Of a stretch of DNA of 64,000 nt, positions 53,060-64,000 are shown one piece after another. The DNA lies in the NCBI GenBank assembly GCA_964017195.1, contig OZ024891.1, positions 8,994,682 to 9,058,681 of the forward strand. The letters run 5' to 3'. The position numbers and the translations under genes were made by a program. The notes beneath the pieces are model-generated. The model had not been told where the DNA came from, ran no database searches, and saw only the letters and a program-made list of their open reading frames with translations. Positions within the stretch are counted from its first letter, which is position 1. Every line of letters starts with the position of its first letter. This stretch comes from Siderastrea radians (lineage: Eukaryota; Cnidaria; Anthozoa; Scleractinia; Rhizangiidae).

Positions 53060-55914
53060 CCCTTATTTTAACCCTTTCACTCCCAGAGTCACGAAATCCT
53101 GTGGTGTGACTATTCAAATGAAATTTCTTTGGCAGTACTTTCACTTGGTACTATTTGTTTTTTGACAAACTGTCATTGTAAAGTCACATATTTCTGCTCT
53201 CACCAGTGGATATATATCTTGTCTAAGTGAAGACTAATCAGTGACCACCTAAATGAAGTCACAATCAAGGCAATTTTCCTGGAACTTGCAACATAGTGCC
53301 AGTGCAAGACAATTTGTACATGAAATAGCATAACGTCCTCTCCTCACAAACGATGTCTTATAACAAGAAGTTATGTTACAAGTTGTAGGAATAGTTGACT
53401 AGTCTTCTACATAATTTTGTGAGATAAGTTGGGGCTTGTAAATTATATGGATTCTACAGCTTGTCTCACAATGCCTAGGTTGCTATTGCATTGAAAATTG
53501 TAGGAAAAAATTCCTTATTAAGTAACAACTATTTTAGAAGATGTGGCCAAATGTATCTCATCAAGGAGTGTTTCATGTTGCTATAAATTGACTATGAGTA
53601 GTGCCTCCTTTGCTGAGGGATAGACAATATTATAAACATGCACTTTAGTCCACTGCGCTGTGGACGTGATGCATATGGGGCAGGACAGGGGGGGTTTATC
53701 TGCTCGCTTTCCGTACCCTTTAATCCTGGTTCCTGCCCTGTATTTGTTGGGTCCCACCGCTTTTCATTTTTTTGATTGCAAAATATAATTTGCGCAATGT
53801 TGCATAATTTTTCCCTTTTTCTCTTGCTTCCCACCACCTTGGAAATTCCACTTTGTGCCCCCTCTTCTCCCACCCCCTTTTCTTCCATTCTCCCACTCCC
53901 ATCTCCCTTCACATGTGTGGGGGGCTAGATGAGATGCTCCCCACTCACACAGCACATGTCAGCAGATAAATTTTCCTAGACCCTCAGTATTAAGAGATGT
54001 GACTTTTAAGTTTTATTGGGTAAGAAAACAGACCAGGTTGGTGATTTTATTACTACAGACCTTGGAAAAAAAATCTGAAGAGTGACCACAATCAGTATTT
54101 CATTGTTACTTTCTCATGTTTGTTTCTGGCAAGACTTTGTTGCTTGCGTGTCGTGACTTGGTCACATGCTCAGTGCCTTCGTGGCAACTGGATGACTATA
54201 AATTATTCACTGAAGACAGTCGCGTTAACAGTACTACATGGAATACTTGCGGACACTTTTCCAGCTGTCTTGCAGAGACATCTCTCCTTGGTCAAGTGTT
54301 GTACATATGTAACAGTTTTTTGCACACTATTATTGAATGTTAAAAACAATACTTTTATGAGAAGTTGAAAATAAACACTTTCACTTTCAAGCTTTTGCTT
54401 GATGCCAAAACTGTGTTTTTTGTCAGCAAAAACTGTAAGGTAGCTGGCCGAAGTTTAATTCTCATTACTAATGTAGTCAAATGGTGTCAGTTTTTCAAAG
54501 AAGTCAGTCTCAAATCCAGTAACTCATTATGCAATTGGCAACTGTGTTAGGACAATACTAATAGTCCAAAGTACTCTCATCCTCAAAAGCAAATACTACT
54601 GGCCAGGGAAAGTCAAAATGGCTGAAAAATATCCTAAACAACCACCCCTGACTACAAGCATGGATTTCAGTTAACTTAGGTGTCAAAAGTAATTGGTGTT
54701 TGCTCTTTGGTTTCCTCTACTGTGCTCTTAATTGGTTTATGAAACAGATCATTTTCCTTCACCAATCAGAAGTTGTCTCAAGACCAGTTATGACTTACTA
54801 ACATGCATGTTTCCACACTTGATACTAATGCAGTGATTTTGCTACAATTTGCCATTAGTGAGTCCCTGGGACTCACCCCATGATAAATAATACATCTCAG
54901 GCCAGAACACATACTTTGTTGTTTGTTTCTTTCTCCTCCGCATTCCCAGGGTCCTCTAGACATCAAAATACATAACCACTTGATCACAAACAAAGTTGCG
55001 CCATTTGGAAAAGATCAATTTGTTAATAATGCAAGTAAAGGCATGAATTTTTTTCCCTCAGAAATTACTTCTAGATATATTTTAGAGTCAACCAATATTT
55101 TTCTTCTGAAGTTGTGTTATAGACTCTAAATTACACAAACATAGACTATGAGCAGTCTTTCTTTCCACTTGGAGATAGTCAAGGAAAATGAACAAGCAAG
55201 CGAGCACGAAATCGCTTGCCGCCTTGAAACATGTGGGTGTCGAGCCACTAGTGTAGTCGCTGGTTCATTTTCGTTTTCCTCGACTATCTCTGAGCGGAAA
55301 GAGAGACTGCTCGTAGTCTAACACAAACAGGACATTCAATCGATTGTGACATGTTCGCATTTGTGTGTCCTTACAGACGCATGGCATAATATTATTTTGC
55401 ATCTTTTAGAATTTTTATGTGCCAGAGATGCAGGATGCAGGGGGTAATATGCTAATGCTGGTTGTAGCTAAGTGTAAACTTATCAGATAAACATGACATA
55501 ATTTGTTATCAAACACAACACGTTTTGCAACTCATGGTAGCTGCATGTATTTGCTTAAGAGTTCTAATGTTTGTATCCCTTGTGATTCATTAGTGAGAAC
55601 AATAATTTATTACTTTGGCTTTGGTACTACAAGACCACTCCATGTGAAGAACTGAGCAAGGTAAATGAAAATTGTTTGCAAGAAACAGAAAAAGTGTGAT
55701 AGCTAAATCTGTAGGAACATCATGCTAGTTATGCTATGTGAAGCAAACAACATTTCTGTTAACACAAGATAGTACACAGCAACAAAACAAAGAAAACTGA
55801 GTGAACAAGTTTTAATTGGTTTTGTACAGAAACAACAGTAGGTAATATTGACTGGTGCCACTTGAATACATTACAGCTCTAAGTAAGCTCGTCAAGTACA
55901 AAGTCTTTTTTCAT
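53060..55914. other. Convergent interval between IFTAP and RPL39
   Basis: It holds the IFTAP 3' UTR, a right-truncated copy of the TTAACCCTTTCA MITE from 53067 to about 53280, pyrimidine-rich sequence at 53700-53930, and the MITE at 55142-55320. A plus AATAAA lies at about 54370. A minus-strand ATTAAA at about 55812-55817 is the likely RPL39 poly(A) signal. No exon was recognised. Confidence 0.5.
55142..55320. mobile_element. Palindromic MITE with TAGACTATGAGCAGTCT ends
   Basis: The left end TAGACTATGAGCAGTCTTTC pairs with the right end AGAGACTGCTCGTAGTCTA, and GATAGTCAAGGAAAATGAAC pairs with its inverted copy. The central 70 bases are unpaired. Confidence 0.8.
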
Positions 55915-58261
55915 TTACAGTCCCAACTTGGTACGGCGCCAGTGGCGTCTCTTGGCATTATACCTAAAATCAAACAACAACAGAAGGTTACCAGGAAATA
56001 CTATGGAATCAATAGACCCATGGTTTTTTCAACTTTTGACAAGGACCAGAAAGTGAAAATTCATCAAAACTGTTTAAAATAAGTAAACTTGCCGAGTTTG
56101 AGAGTGATATTTCTGAAACAAACAAAAATAAAGCTCCACAAAGTCGCAAAATTTTACAGATGTTTGTATGGTGGGGTTCCCCATACAAATGTCTATAAAA
56201 TTTTGCGGCTTTGCGGAGCCACATGTTTGTAAGTTTTCATCCTACCACTCACAACCTTATCAACTTTACTGATTTTAAGGCACTCTTTCCAGCGGTGTCG
56301 ATGGATTTTCACTAACTGGTCCATGTGAAAAGTTGAACAAACCGTGGAAGGGTCTACTGTGCAAACACATTGGCTGTCTTCAAATGGTTAAATTAATGCA
56401 AACCTCAGAGAAGTTTATGACCACTGTTAGTAACCTTAAGACAAATTGCCTAAAAACTGTTACTAAAATTACATATTGAGGGCACCTGACATTTTGAAAA
56501 GTGGAAAATCTAAAGAGTTCTGAAAAACATAAAAACAACATATTTATTGACTTCTCCACTGGCAATTGGTGCAAAGTACCAAGCCACTTTGAAGCTTGTA
56601 TTTTTGTATGGATGTGTGGTCGCATGCATTATGCACCAGTCATTTTAAACCCCCGGGCATGACCGGGGTATTGCGGGGACTTTCACTTCATATTCACTCC
56701 ATTTTCGTCCCCCGGTAAACGGGGAATACTCTAGAAATCACGGCCTTTGCCTCCCAGACCAGGGAATAAGCGGGGAAGTCACTCCATGGTCAGCGGTTTT
56801 CATTTTCATGCCACATAGTAATTTTGCATACATTGTCATCACTTCCTTGATTGATTGATCAAAGTGAATTGCAAAGCAAAGTGATACAAAGTTGCAAATT
56901 AAAATGGTTTTTAAAGTGTCTTTACGTCTTTCCGGTTTAAAAAAGGTTGTTGTAGCTGAAGATTTCTTAAGTCTAGTAAGGAAAGGTGGGCATATTTTCA
57001 ATGATATTGTATAGATATTAAAATATTATGCATTTAAACTCACTGACTTGACCTATTGATGAACAACTTAAGCTTTTATGTTAATATTAATGATTAGGTT
57101 ACACATTCTTTTGTGCTGTTCAGATTAATGTCTAGTTGGGGATTGCTTCTTTATGACCTACTATATTTTTGACAAGAAATACTTTGTTAAGCTTGAGTTA
57201 TTCTATCTTCAGAAGACTGTTTTGCTAAAACATGAGTTGTAATTTGTTGTGATCTTGCATTTAATGACATGAAGATGTAAAATAGAAGATGATGTTGAAG
57301 TAGTCATCTTTTCTTGTCCATCGAGGGGTTTCAAGTTTTGCCATAGCTGCTCCCAAATCAACGTTTTCATTTCACGGCTATCATCATTTGTCATCCCTTG
57401 TTACGAGTTGACATTTAAAAGGGAGTACCCTGCATGTTGGGCATATGGGGGCGGGGGAGTTCACCATTCACTTTTGCTCCGGGGACCGGGGAGTTCACTG
57501 GCTTTCATTTGCATAAAAAGGGAATGTCCCGGTCATGCCCGAGGGGGGGGGGGGGGGGGGGTCCGGGGTTTTCAAATGACTGGTGCATTACCAGAGACTG
57601 TAGAGTTCCTGATTCTTCAGAGGTACACCATGGAGGCTGGATAAATTGTTGACCACAAGTAAAATATGTGGCATTACAAGAGTTCAAAGTTTATAGAATG
57701 AGACATATTACTAGGGTTTTCATTTGATATATCTAGGTATATTTCAAACTGGATAAGCTGTCGGACAAACACCTTATTCCCTTGTATTAACCCAACTGCA
57801 ATTATAGTTAATAGTGCACCAATGACAAGCAGAAGCTACAGCTATACAGCTACAGTAAAACGTTTTCTGTCAGACGACTGTCTGCATTTTGTGAAAACCC
57901 GATTTGTCGGTTGTAGAGGTACATTTTAAGTCACTATCGGAAAGTATGTAAAAAACCATCTTACCTGATGGTATTTCCAGTCCTTAGCCTTACCCACTGG
58001 GGGATAGGCCTGTTCTGCTTCATCTTCTTTCCCAGCTTTCTCTTGATCCGAAAACTTTTATGGGAAGGCTAAGAAAAGCAAAGTACAATACGACAATTAC
58101 AAAACACCACAAACTTCGTCGAACATAACGACCATCACTTGCTGCCATCCAAAGGCAATCGCTGCTGAATCCTGAAGTTTAAATCCCTTTTATTCAGTTG
58201 ATCGTTTCAACAATTCTTTATCGGCACCTCTACTCGGAAAATATTCTTCGAAACTTACCAT
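55915..58261 (-). CDS. RPL39: Ribosomal protein eL39 (RPL39)
   Basis: Three exons, 58259-58261 (the ATG alone), 57965-58068 and 55915-55963, join in phase to 51 residues, exactly the family length. eL39 is a small basic protein lining the exit tunnel of the large ribosomal subunit. The sequence starts [20 protein letters not shown], continues [16 protein letters not shown], and ends [15 protein letters not shown]; this is conserved from yeast to human. The exon structure (ATG|GTAAGT, then ATCAG|GTAAGA) closes perfectly. Intron 2 (2 kb) carries a 956-bp transposon and a hairpin MITE. The 5' end has a pyrimidine tract typical of 5'TOP mRNAs. Confidence 0.97.
56132..56219. mobile_element. 88-bp hairpin MITE in RPL39 intron 2
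   Basis: GCTCCACAAAGTCGCAAAAT is mirrored by ATTTTGCGGCTTTGCGGAGC, and GTTTGTATGGTGGGG by CCCCATACAAAT, with almost no loop. It lies about 170 bases upstream of the last exon. Confidence 0.75.
56632..57587. mobile_element. 956-bp Harbinger-like non-autonomous element
   Basis: The ends TGCACCAGTCATTTTAAACC and GGTTTTCAAATGACTGGTGCA are inverted, followed inward by GGGCATGACCGGG / CCCGGTCATGCCC. TTA flanks both sides (56629-56631 and 57588-57590), the 3-bp duplication typical of PIF/Harbinger elements. A G run of more than 15 bases sits near the right end. It lies in RPL39 intron 2. Confidence 0.82.
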
Positions 58262-58287
58262 GTTGAAAAAAAGGACGCTCACTCTTC

Positions 58288-58312
58288 AAGATGGCGGCAA
58301 AGAGAAAGAACA
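58288..58312 (-). promoter_or_regulatory. RPL39 5'TOP tract and YY1-like site
   Basis: On the minus strand the sequence TTCTTTCTCTTTGCCGCC gives the pyrimidine-rich transcript start expected for a ribosomal protein gene, about 40 bases before the ATG. The downstream GCCGCCATCTTGAAG is the complement of a YY1 core (AAGATGGCGGC). Confidence 0.65.
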
Positions 58313-58580
58313 AGACGGAAAGGGACTAGTACCGACTAGTTATATCCCAGGAATCCTTTCGGCCAAAGACGCCATTTTGATTTTCGAGCGACGAAAAACA
58401 TAGGCCCGCAATTCGTGCTGGAATATTTGGTACCTGAGAGTTTTGCAGCCTTTGCGAAGTTTAATAGTCTTTCTAGGAAATAAACTGCTAGAAGCGAAAT
58501 AAATCTCTTTTAGAGTCTGTATTGCTATTACGCAGAAATGGCTTATCCTGCTTGTGAAGAGGTGTGATTTCTTCTTTTAA

Positions 58581-59199
58581 GGTGATTCCATTCAGTTGCA
58601 TTGCGCATCCTTTCTGCGCATCATTTTTTGCGTGATTAGCGCGCGCATGTTCAGAACTTAGTAGGTTTTCTATGAAAACTGAGTTGTTCAGAGAAATAAA
58701 TGGTCGTTTTCTCCTAATCGAGCACGGTAACCCCCATTTTTTATTGTATAAACTTAATCAGGACGGTGTTCCCAAAGCAAAATAACAAGGTTAGCAAAAA
58801 TCTATGATCAGATTTTGCACAGTAAAAAAATCCTCCGAAAAAAGCCATTTTGGGTAGAGGACCGCACATCAAGCTACCGTCGTCACCGTCTACTTTTTGA
58901 GTGTCCAGTAAATTTGAAACTTTTTGGCCATGTTTTGTATGACACAGGTGCCAATCATATGTACAAAGTCAACCTATACATGAAATATCAACCTGCAGTG
59001 GAAATATTGAGCGTGTTGGCTTCGCGCGTTTATTGCCTGAAAATGTCTTTAAACACTGTATTCGTCAGCAGTATACCACTAAAACGAGCACGGTGACCAC
59101 CCATTTTTATTGCAATTTTAGACCCTACATGACTTGTTGAATGTTTGTGCCAAGTTTCATTACAAATTTATGGCAGATTTTTTTTTCCGGGGAATCACC
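58581..59199. mobile_element. 619-bp MITE with TTAA duplication
   Basis: The inverted ends GGTGATTCC and GGAATCACC are flanked directly by TTAA on both sides (58577-58580 and 59200-59203). TTAA targets are used by piggyBac and Kolobok elements; the GG start fits Kolobok better. It is about 250 bases upstream of the RPL39 promoter. Confidence 0.78.
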
Positions 59200-60625
59200 T
59201 TAAGGGAGTATGAGCATGAGGGGGGCTCCTGATCGTGGCCTAGTCGATGTGAAGGGCATGCAGTACGTATGAAGAGGTCAATTTCAAAGTGTCCAGTGAC
59301 TTCGAAGGGGGTTGGGTCTGAAGGGCTTTTGCCCCACCTGACTGGCAACCTCAACACCCCCCCCCCCCGCCTTCCCTCTCACTTTTTGGTCCTGGTAGAA
59401 AATTTAAGTGAAAATGTTGGAAATTCATTAGTTGAAAGCTTAAACAATGCTTTATAGGTTTCCCTAGTTGGATCTAATTTTCATATGAACGTTTACACCC
59501 AAACCAAACAAGAGAGTGCAAATCACCTCCCTCTCGTTTTGCTTGAAATTCGCGTGCGCCCAGTCGGCGACTCTCGTGTGGCGATGGAGGTTGAAACTCT
59601 TGCTCCTTTTTGGCTAGACTTGCCCACAAGTCGAGCTCAGAATTTTTTTTCGGAAGCTTGACCACCCCCCCCCCCCCCCACAAAAAAAGACTAGGCGAGC
59701 GCGAGGCGCACGGGCCCACCACCGGAACCGCAAATGAGAAGTGAAGGACTTTTGAGAAAGTCTATCGTTTGGCCTCTAACGCTCGTGAACTCTCATTGGC
59801 TGTCTTCTGCTCCGTCAAAGAGTGTGATCTTTTGTCCACTCTCGTTGTTGTCTGTCCCGGCCATTACGGACTGTTGTCTGTGTCAGAGATAGATTGATCG
59901 GCAACAACGTGCTTTAATATTCGTAAAAAATTAGCGGCTCGACAGGCCTCTCTACGCATGTAAACTTTGCGACTGTGACAGTTTCCAAAAGATGCGAAAG
60001 ATCTCTTTCGCTCCCAAAGATCTCTTTCGCTTTCAGCAATCAAGTTATACTGACAGATGCAGTTGCTCTTGTTAAGTAAGTATATATATTTCATGACACT
60101 TGACTCAGTTGTCTCACTTAATCTTACAATCCATAACGATAACATATTATACATGTTTGCCTGAACAACTTTAAAGGAAACTTTTTTTTAGTTTGAGCTC
60201 TTAATCCTGACTAGTACGGCGAGGTTCCCCTAAGTCCTTCTCCTATTTATGACCCAGCCCTGAAACGGTTTTTGTCCCGGGGGTAGGGGGGCGGGGCAAA
60301 TCGAAAATAACTTCTCGTTTTTCTTGTGAAGCACGTCACTAGCTTATCACTTCTCAGTTGACACAATGGCGCTGCACAGCGTAGAGAAGACTGCGAAGAC
60401 TGCCTATTTCCAGGGAAAATCTCTAGAATTTGTAGCAGACTGGTTGGAGAAGAATAATCTCTCGAAATTATAATCTGTATTCAAGGGCACGTTTATTATA
60501 AATTGTTAAACGACGGTGCGTTTGATGCGTACTCGAATGGATGGCGTTCATCACAAACATAGAAATATTTCTTCAGCGTATTTGTATGAAACAAATGCAC
60601 GGCTTTATAGTAAACATAACCTGCG

Positions 60626-60697
60626 ATCAGGCTCTATTTTCGTTTCGCTCGGTGAAACATTCCGGCGGGAAGGGCGAAACGAAAAATAGGGCCTGAT
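60626..60697. mobile_element. 72-bp MITE
   Basis: ATCAGGCTCTATTTTCGTTT is mirrored by AAACGAAAAATAGGGCCTGAT with GCGAAAC-type extension and a short loop. Confidence 0.65.
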
Positions 60698-61182
60698 ACA
60701 ATTCTTCTACGGAACGTCTGCCGCCCACTTTTTTGATTGATTGACATTCAACAAAACGGCCAATCAAAATTTGTTTTGCTTGCACGCTCCTCGGTATGCA
60801 AATTTCCCAGATGTGTATGTAATGGCATTCGCAAAAAGTCCTAAAATGTCGGCAAAAATAAAATCACAGGCTACCATAAATCTTGGCACTAGCGTTCAAA
60901 TTTACAACTTGAAGGTACGCGCTCCGGTATTGTACATAGTTGCTCTGTCTGAGCTGAAACTGAATGAAAATTCAGAACACGACGAGGTTGTCATGTACCA
61001 AAATATGCTGCATGTTTGAATCTTTTCTCATTTCAGGTGGTATCCGGAAATATTCTCTACGCATTTGTCACCGATTTTCTGCGTAAAATACCTTGGGAAA
61101 TTAAGAGAAATAACTTCAGTTTCACTCTTTAGAAAAAAGATATCAATAAAACCGTTTATAAACAAACGAGTGTTTTGTAATT

Positions 61183-61212
61183 AACCGGCCGTCGCTCTGG
61201 CGACCGCCGGTT
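61183..61212. repeat. Perfect 13-bp-arm hairpin
   Basis: AACCGGCCGTCGC and GCGACCGCCGGTT face each other around TCTG, with one offset base in each arm. The strand could extrude as a cruciform. Nothing ties it to a gene. Confidence 0.6.
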
Positions 61213-61329
61213 TATAAAATGGACACGGTTTTGTCGTGATAGTCAGATGGCTTAACATACGAACAAAGTGCTGTAAAGCTTGTGGTACGGGTACTCAAGA
61301 GCGGTACTGTCTTATATAAGACGCATGCG

Positions 61330-61545
61330 CATACAGTACAGCCCAAAAATAATGCACGCGCAAGAACTTCTTTTTGCGTCCGCAAGCCGGGAACTTCTTG
61401 CGGCTACTTGCGGGACGCTTGCGCTTGAATACTGCAAGCCGCAAGAACTTCTTTGCGTTTAGAAGTTAAAACTGCAAGAACTTCTTTGTGGTAAGATGTC
61501 CGGACCGCAAGTAAGCACAAGAACTTCTTTGCGCTAACATCTTAA
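61330..61545. repeat. GCAAGAACTTCTTTGCG repeats
   Basis: Six or so copies of the near-palindromic word GCAAGAACTTCTTTGCG occur within about 200 bases with spacers of varied length. Each copy is itself an inverted repeat (CAAGAA/TTCTTG). Confidence 0.65.
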
Positions 61546-62889
61546 AAACCCGGAACCCGGAGAAGGTAAAAGAGAGACCACCTTGTAGTGCAACGCACGT
61601 TCGAAATCGGCTGCCTTTGTAGCTTGCAATCAGTTGTTTATTTGGTCGCTTATAAGTTTTTTTCTTCGGTTTAGAATTTTTTTATCTGAGAAGGAGTTCA
61701 CTAGGTTCTGAATTTGACGCTGGTCGCCTTCAATGTTATTTTTTAACGGCTGGGAGAAACGAGACTCAAACGAAGCACGCGTATGTTATTGTTTATTATG
61801 TGTCCCGGAGTCCCAGACATGCGGTACGCTTAGCGGCGCGAAAGATTTCGCTCGATTTATTTCACTTAAATAAGGAACAACGGCAAAGCACAGTCCATCA
61901 GTCACATTATTAATGAACCGACATTCACCTGTTCAGTGTTGCTGAACTTCCACCGACATATTAAAGAAGGACAAACACTTTTAATTAGTTGCGCTCACAC
62001 GTGTGAGAAATGAGCATGGTCACTCAGATGAGAAGGAATTATAGCCGAAGTCTTAATTGGAAAAACACATTATGTTTTTAAAACTAGTTCCATTCATTAC
62101 GCTGAAGTCGATATCACATTTTAAATCTTCGAAGTAAACCAAAGAAGTCTGAAGGAAACTAAAACTCCGCGATCTGAAAGAAATTCGACACGTCAATTCT
62201 AACCTGAGTAAACACAAATCTGCCGTATGCAAATTTAGTACGATTCATTTTGTAACGCAATGCATGAGCAGTTCTCTAAGCCGTCAAAACAGCAAGCCCC
62301 GGGCAGCAAGGCGAATGTGTGGTTGAAATCATATGTCTATGCTATTTCTTCGAGTATTCCTTTTTTGCTGGGAAATTAAAGTGGTAAAGATGCAGGGATT
62401 CTTGACGAGTTCACCCACGAGATGGCATGACTTCCTGCACGTGTAAGTCTTGTCTTGTCTTGCCTGTCAAAGAAGAGTTCGCGCAGTTTGCCACAATTAT
62501 AGCTTTTGGACTTTTTTGTTTCTATTTCTTGGATGGAATAAAAAACTGAATTGAGTCAGTTCTGAGTTGAACCCGTATTACCGTACCAGACACGCTTAAA
62601 AAAAATTGTTCATGTTTTGTCATGTGCCGGAGATCATGTTTTTAATACCGGTTGTTTTATCTTGCAGTCGGAAAGCTGGCGGATATTCCATTTCGTGACG
62701 TGAATTTTCTTCGATACTTCGGTTGTTCGAACATTTGCTTCCTTGAGTTTTTGATTAGCCTTGCGAACTTTCGCTTGACTTGGCGAATTGTCGCGCCAAC
62801 GCGGCGAAAAATCGCTCGAAAGCTCGGCGATATTTCAAAGAGAATAGGGCGCGACATTCGCTCTCATTACTTTGACCGGGGTTGGTAAC

Positions 62890-63405
62890 GTTACCTTACA
62901 TATAAGGCCGCCTGACATATAGGGGCGCCTGACATATAGGGGCGAGTTCACGCACGCGATGTTACACAAGGTTACCTTGCATATAGGGGCGTCTTACATA
63001 TAGGGGCGAGTTCACGCGCGCGATATCACGCGATGTTACTTTACATATAGGGGCGTCTTGCATATAGGGGCGAGTTCAAACGCGCGATGTCTCGCGAGAT
63101 TGCCTCACATATAGGGCGCCTTACATATAAGGGCGAATTAACACATACTTTCATTTACACAATAGCGGGCGATGTCACGCGAGGTTACCTTACATATTGA
63201 GGCGTCTTACATATAGGGGCGAGTTTACGCGCGTGATGTCACACGAGGTTACCTTACATATTGGTATACGGGCGAGTTAACACATACTTTCATTTACGCA
63301 ATAGCGCGCGATGTCACGCGAGGCTACCTTACATATAGGGGCGAGTTCAATCGTGCGATGTCACACGAGGTTACCTTACATATAACAGGAGCCCATTACT
63401 GACAT
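62890..63405. repeat. ACATATAGGGGCG satellite, left array
   Basis: Units of about 35-70 bp contain TTACATATAGGGGCGTCTTA, GAGTTCACGCGCGCGATGTC and CACGCGAGGTTACC. The array is directed toward the Penelope fragment; the opposite-strand version lies beyond it at 63785-64000. Confidence 0.85.
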
Positions 63406-63409
63406 ATAA

Positions 63410-63799
63410 GGTATTTCAAATTTTAAACTGCACTTACAAGCAAGAGGTTTTCCACGCAATCTGATAGAGGACGCACTATCTGAAATAAAATTCACTGGAA
63501 GGGAATCAGCACTTAAACAAGATAATAAAACCCAGAAAGACATTCTGCGTTTTGTCACACAACACCGACCATCAGTGCCAAACATCAAACAAGCCCTAAT
63601 GAAAAAATGGCACATTATACAAAATCAACCACTGTTCCGAGAAATATTCAAAGAGCCACCAATGGTATCCTTTAGAAAGGGAAAATCCTTAAAAGACATA
63701 CTCGTGAGAGCCAAAAATCAAATAAAAGGTTATCACATGTTTCACAATGGAAGAGATTGTGCGGCCTGTCAACCCTTGCTATTTACTACCTATATGTAA
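63410..63799 (+). pseudogene. Penelope-like reverse transcriptase C-terminal fragment
   Basis: An open frame of about 130 codons reads LQARGFPRNLIEDALSEIKF, ILRFVTQHRPSVPNIKQAL, KKWHIIQNQPLFREIFKEPP and FRKGKSLKDILVRAKNQ. The same order is seen in the thumb and linker region of Penelope-like reverse transcriptases, just before the GIY-YIG domain. A CxxC-like segment (GRDCAACQPL) follows. The frame then stops at a TAA that is itself the first unit of the right-hand satellite (ACCTATATG|TAAGACG). The catalytic part of the enzyme is absent. Confidence 0.75.
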
Positions 63800-64000
63800 G
63801 ACGCCCCTATATGTAAGACGCCCCCATGTGTAAGACACCCCTTTTATGTAAAACGCCCCTATATATAAGATCCAACCCGCCCTAATTTCTAAAACGCCCC
63901 TATATGTAACACGCCCCTATATGTAACACGCCCACACGCCCCTATATGTAAAACTCCCCTATATGTAAAACGCCCCTATATGTAAGACACCCCTATATGT
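63785..64000. repeat. ACATATAGGGGCG satellite, right inverted array
   Basis: Units of 15-20 bp, CGCCCCTATATGTAAGA, are the reverse complement of the core of the array at 62890-63405. The array runs off the right edge of the window. Confidence 0.85.

Larger units (their letters stand above)
59204..62890. other. No recognised gene; scattered small repeats
   Basis: I found no exon that I can name. Small items are listed separately where clear: a MITE at 60626-60697, a perfect hairpin at 61183-61212 and GCAAGAACTTCTTTGCG repeats at 61330-61540. A 35-codon frame from the ATG at 60366 (MALHSVEKTAKTAYFQGKSL) has protein-like composition but no known match. Confidence 0.45.

Overview
The window is animal nuclear DNA: intron-rich genes with GT-AG exons, 5'TOP-like and head-to-head promoters, tRNA-derived SINEs, many palindromic MITEs, and Penelope-like and LINE remnants. 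The gene set (meiotic SYCP3, axonemal DNAI7, IFT-associated IFTAP) points to a metazoan with meiosis and motile cilia. A cnidarian, perhaps a stony coral, is my best guess from the general style of the repeats, but nothing in the sequence proves it.

I could rebuild six protein-coding loci. From left to right they are: a TMEM53/DUF829-family alpha/beta-hydrolase-fold protein (+, 2391-4224, two exons seen); a THAP-domain exon (+, 6498-6833) that lacks the first zinc cysteine; SYCP3 (+, 7638-11549, seven coding exons, phases closed); DNAI7/CASC1 (-, 48502-12482, 22 coding exons, 783 codons, phases closed); IFTAP/C11orf74 (+, 48611-53059, eight exons, phases closed); and RPL39 (-, 58261-55915, three exons, 51 residues). 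DNAI7 and IFTAP are both cilium genes. They start back to back with 108 bp between their start codons, so they probably share one promoter. SYCP3 and DNAI7 converge at 11.5-12.5 kb, and IFTAP and RPL39 converge at 53-56 kb.

Most of the window is DNAI7 introns loaded with repeats. Intron 6 (25485-40012, 14.5 kb) holds a minisatellite split by a 13-kb inverted-repeat-bounded composite. The composite contains a 92-bp satellite, a large nested palindrome with a hAT-like insertion, Penelope-like and LINE reverse-transcriptase debris, and a 2,246-bp transposon. That transposon has tandem-array inverted ends, a perfect 8-bp target duplication and an identifiable empty site nearby. Intron 1 holds a 3.3-kb foldback element. 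A 16-bp minisatellite sits in the intron between exons 9 and 10.

The right end (58.6-64 kb) has no recognised host gene. It ends in a Penelope-like reverse-transcriptase fragment between two inverted satellite arrays that run off the window. Most long reading frames outside the exons listed here are minisatellite or transposon frames, not genes.
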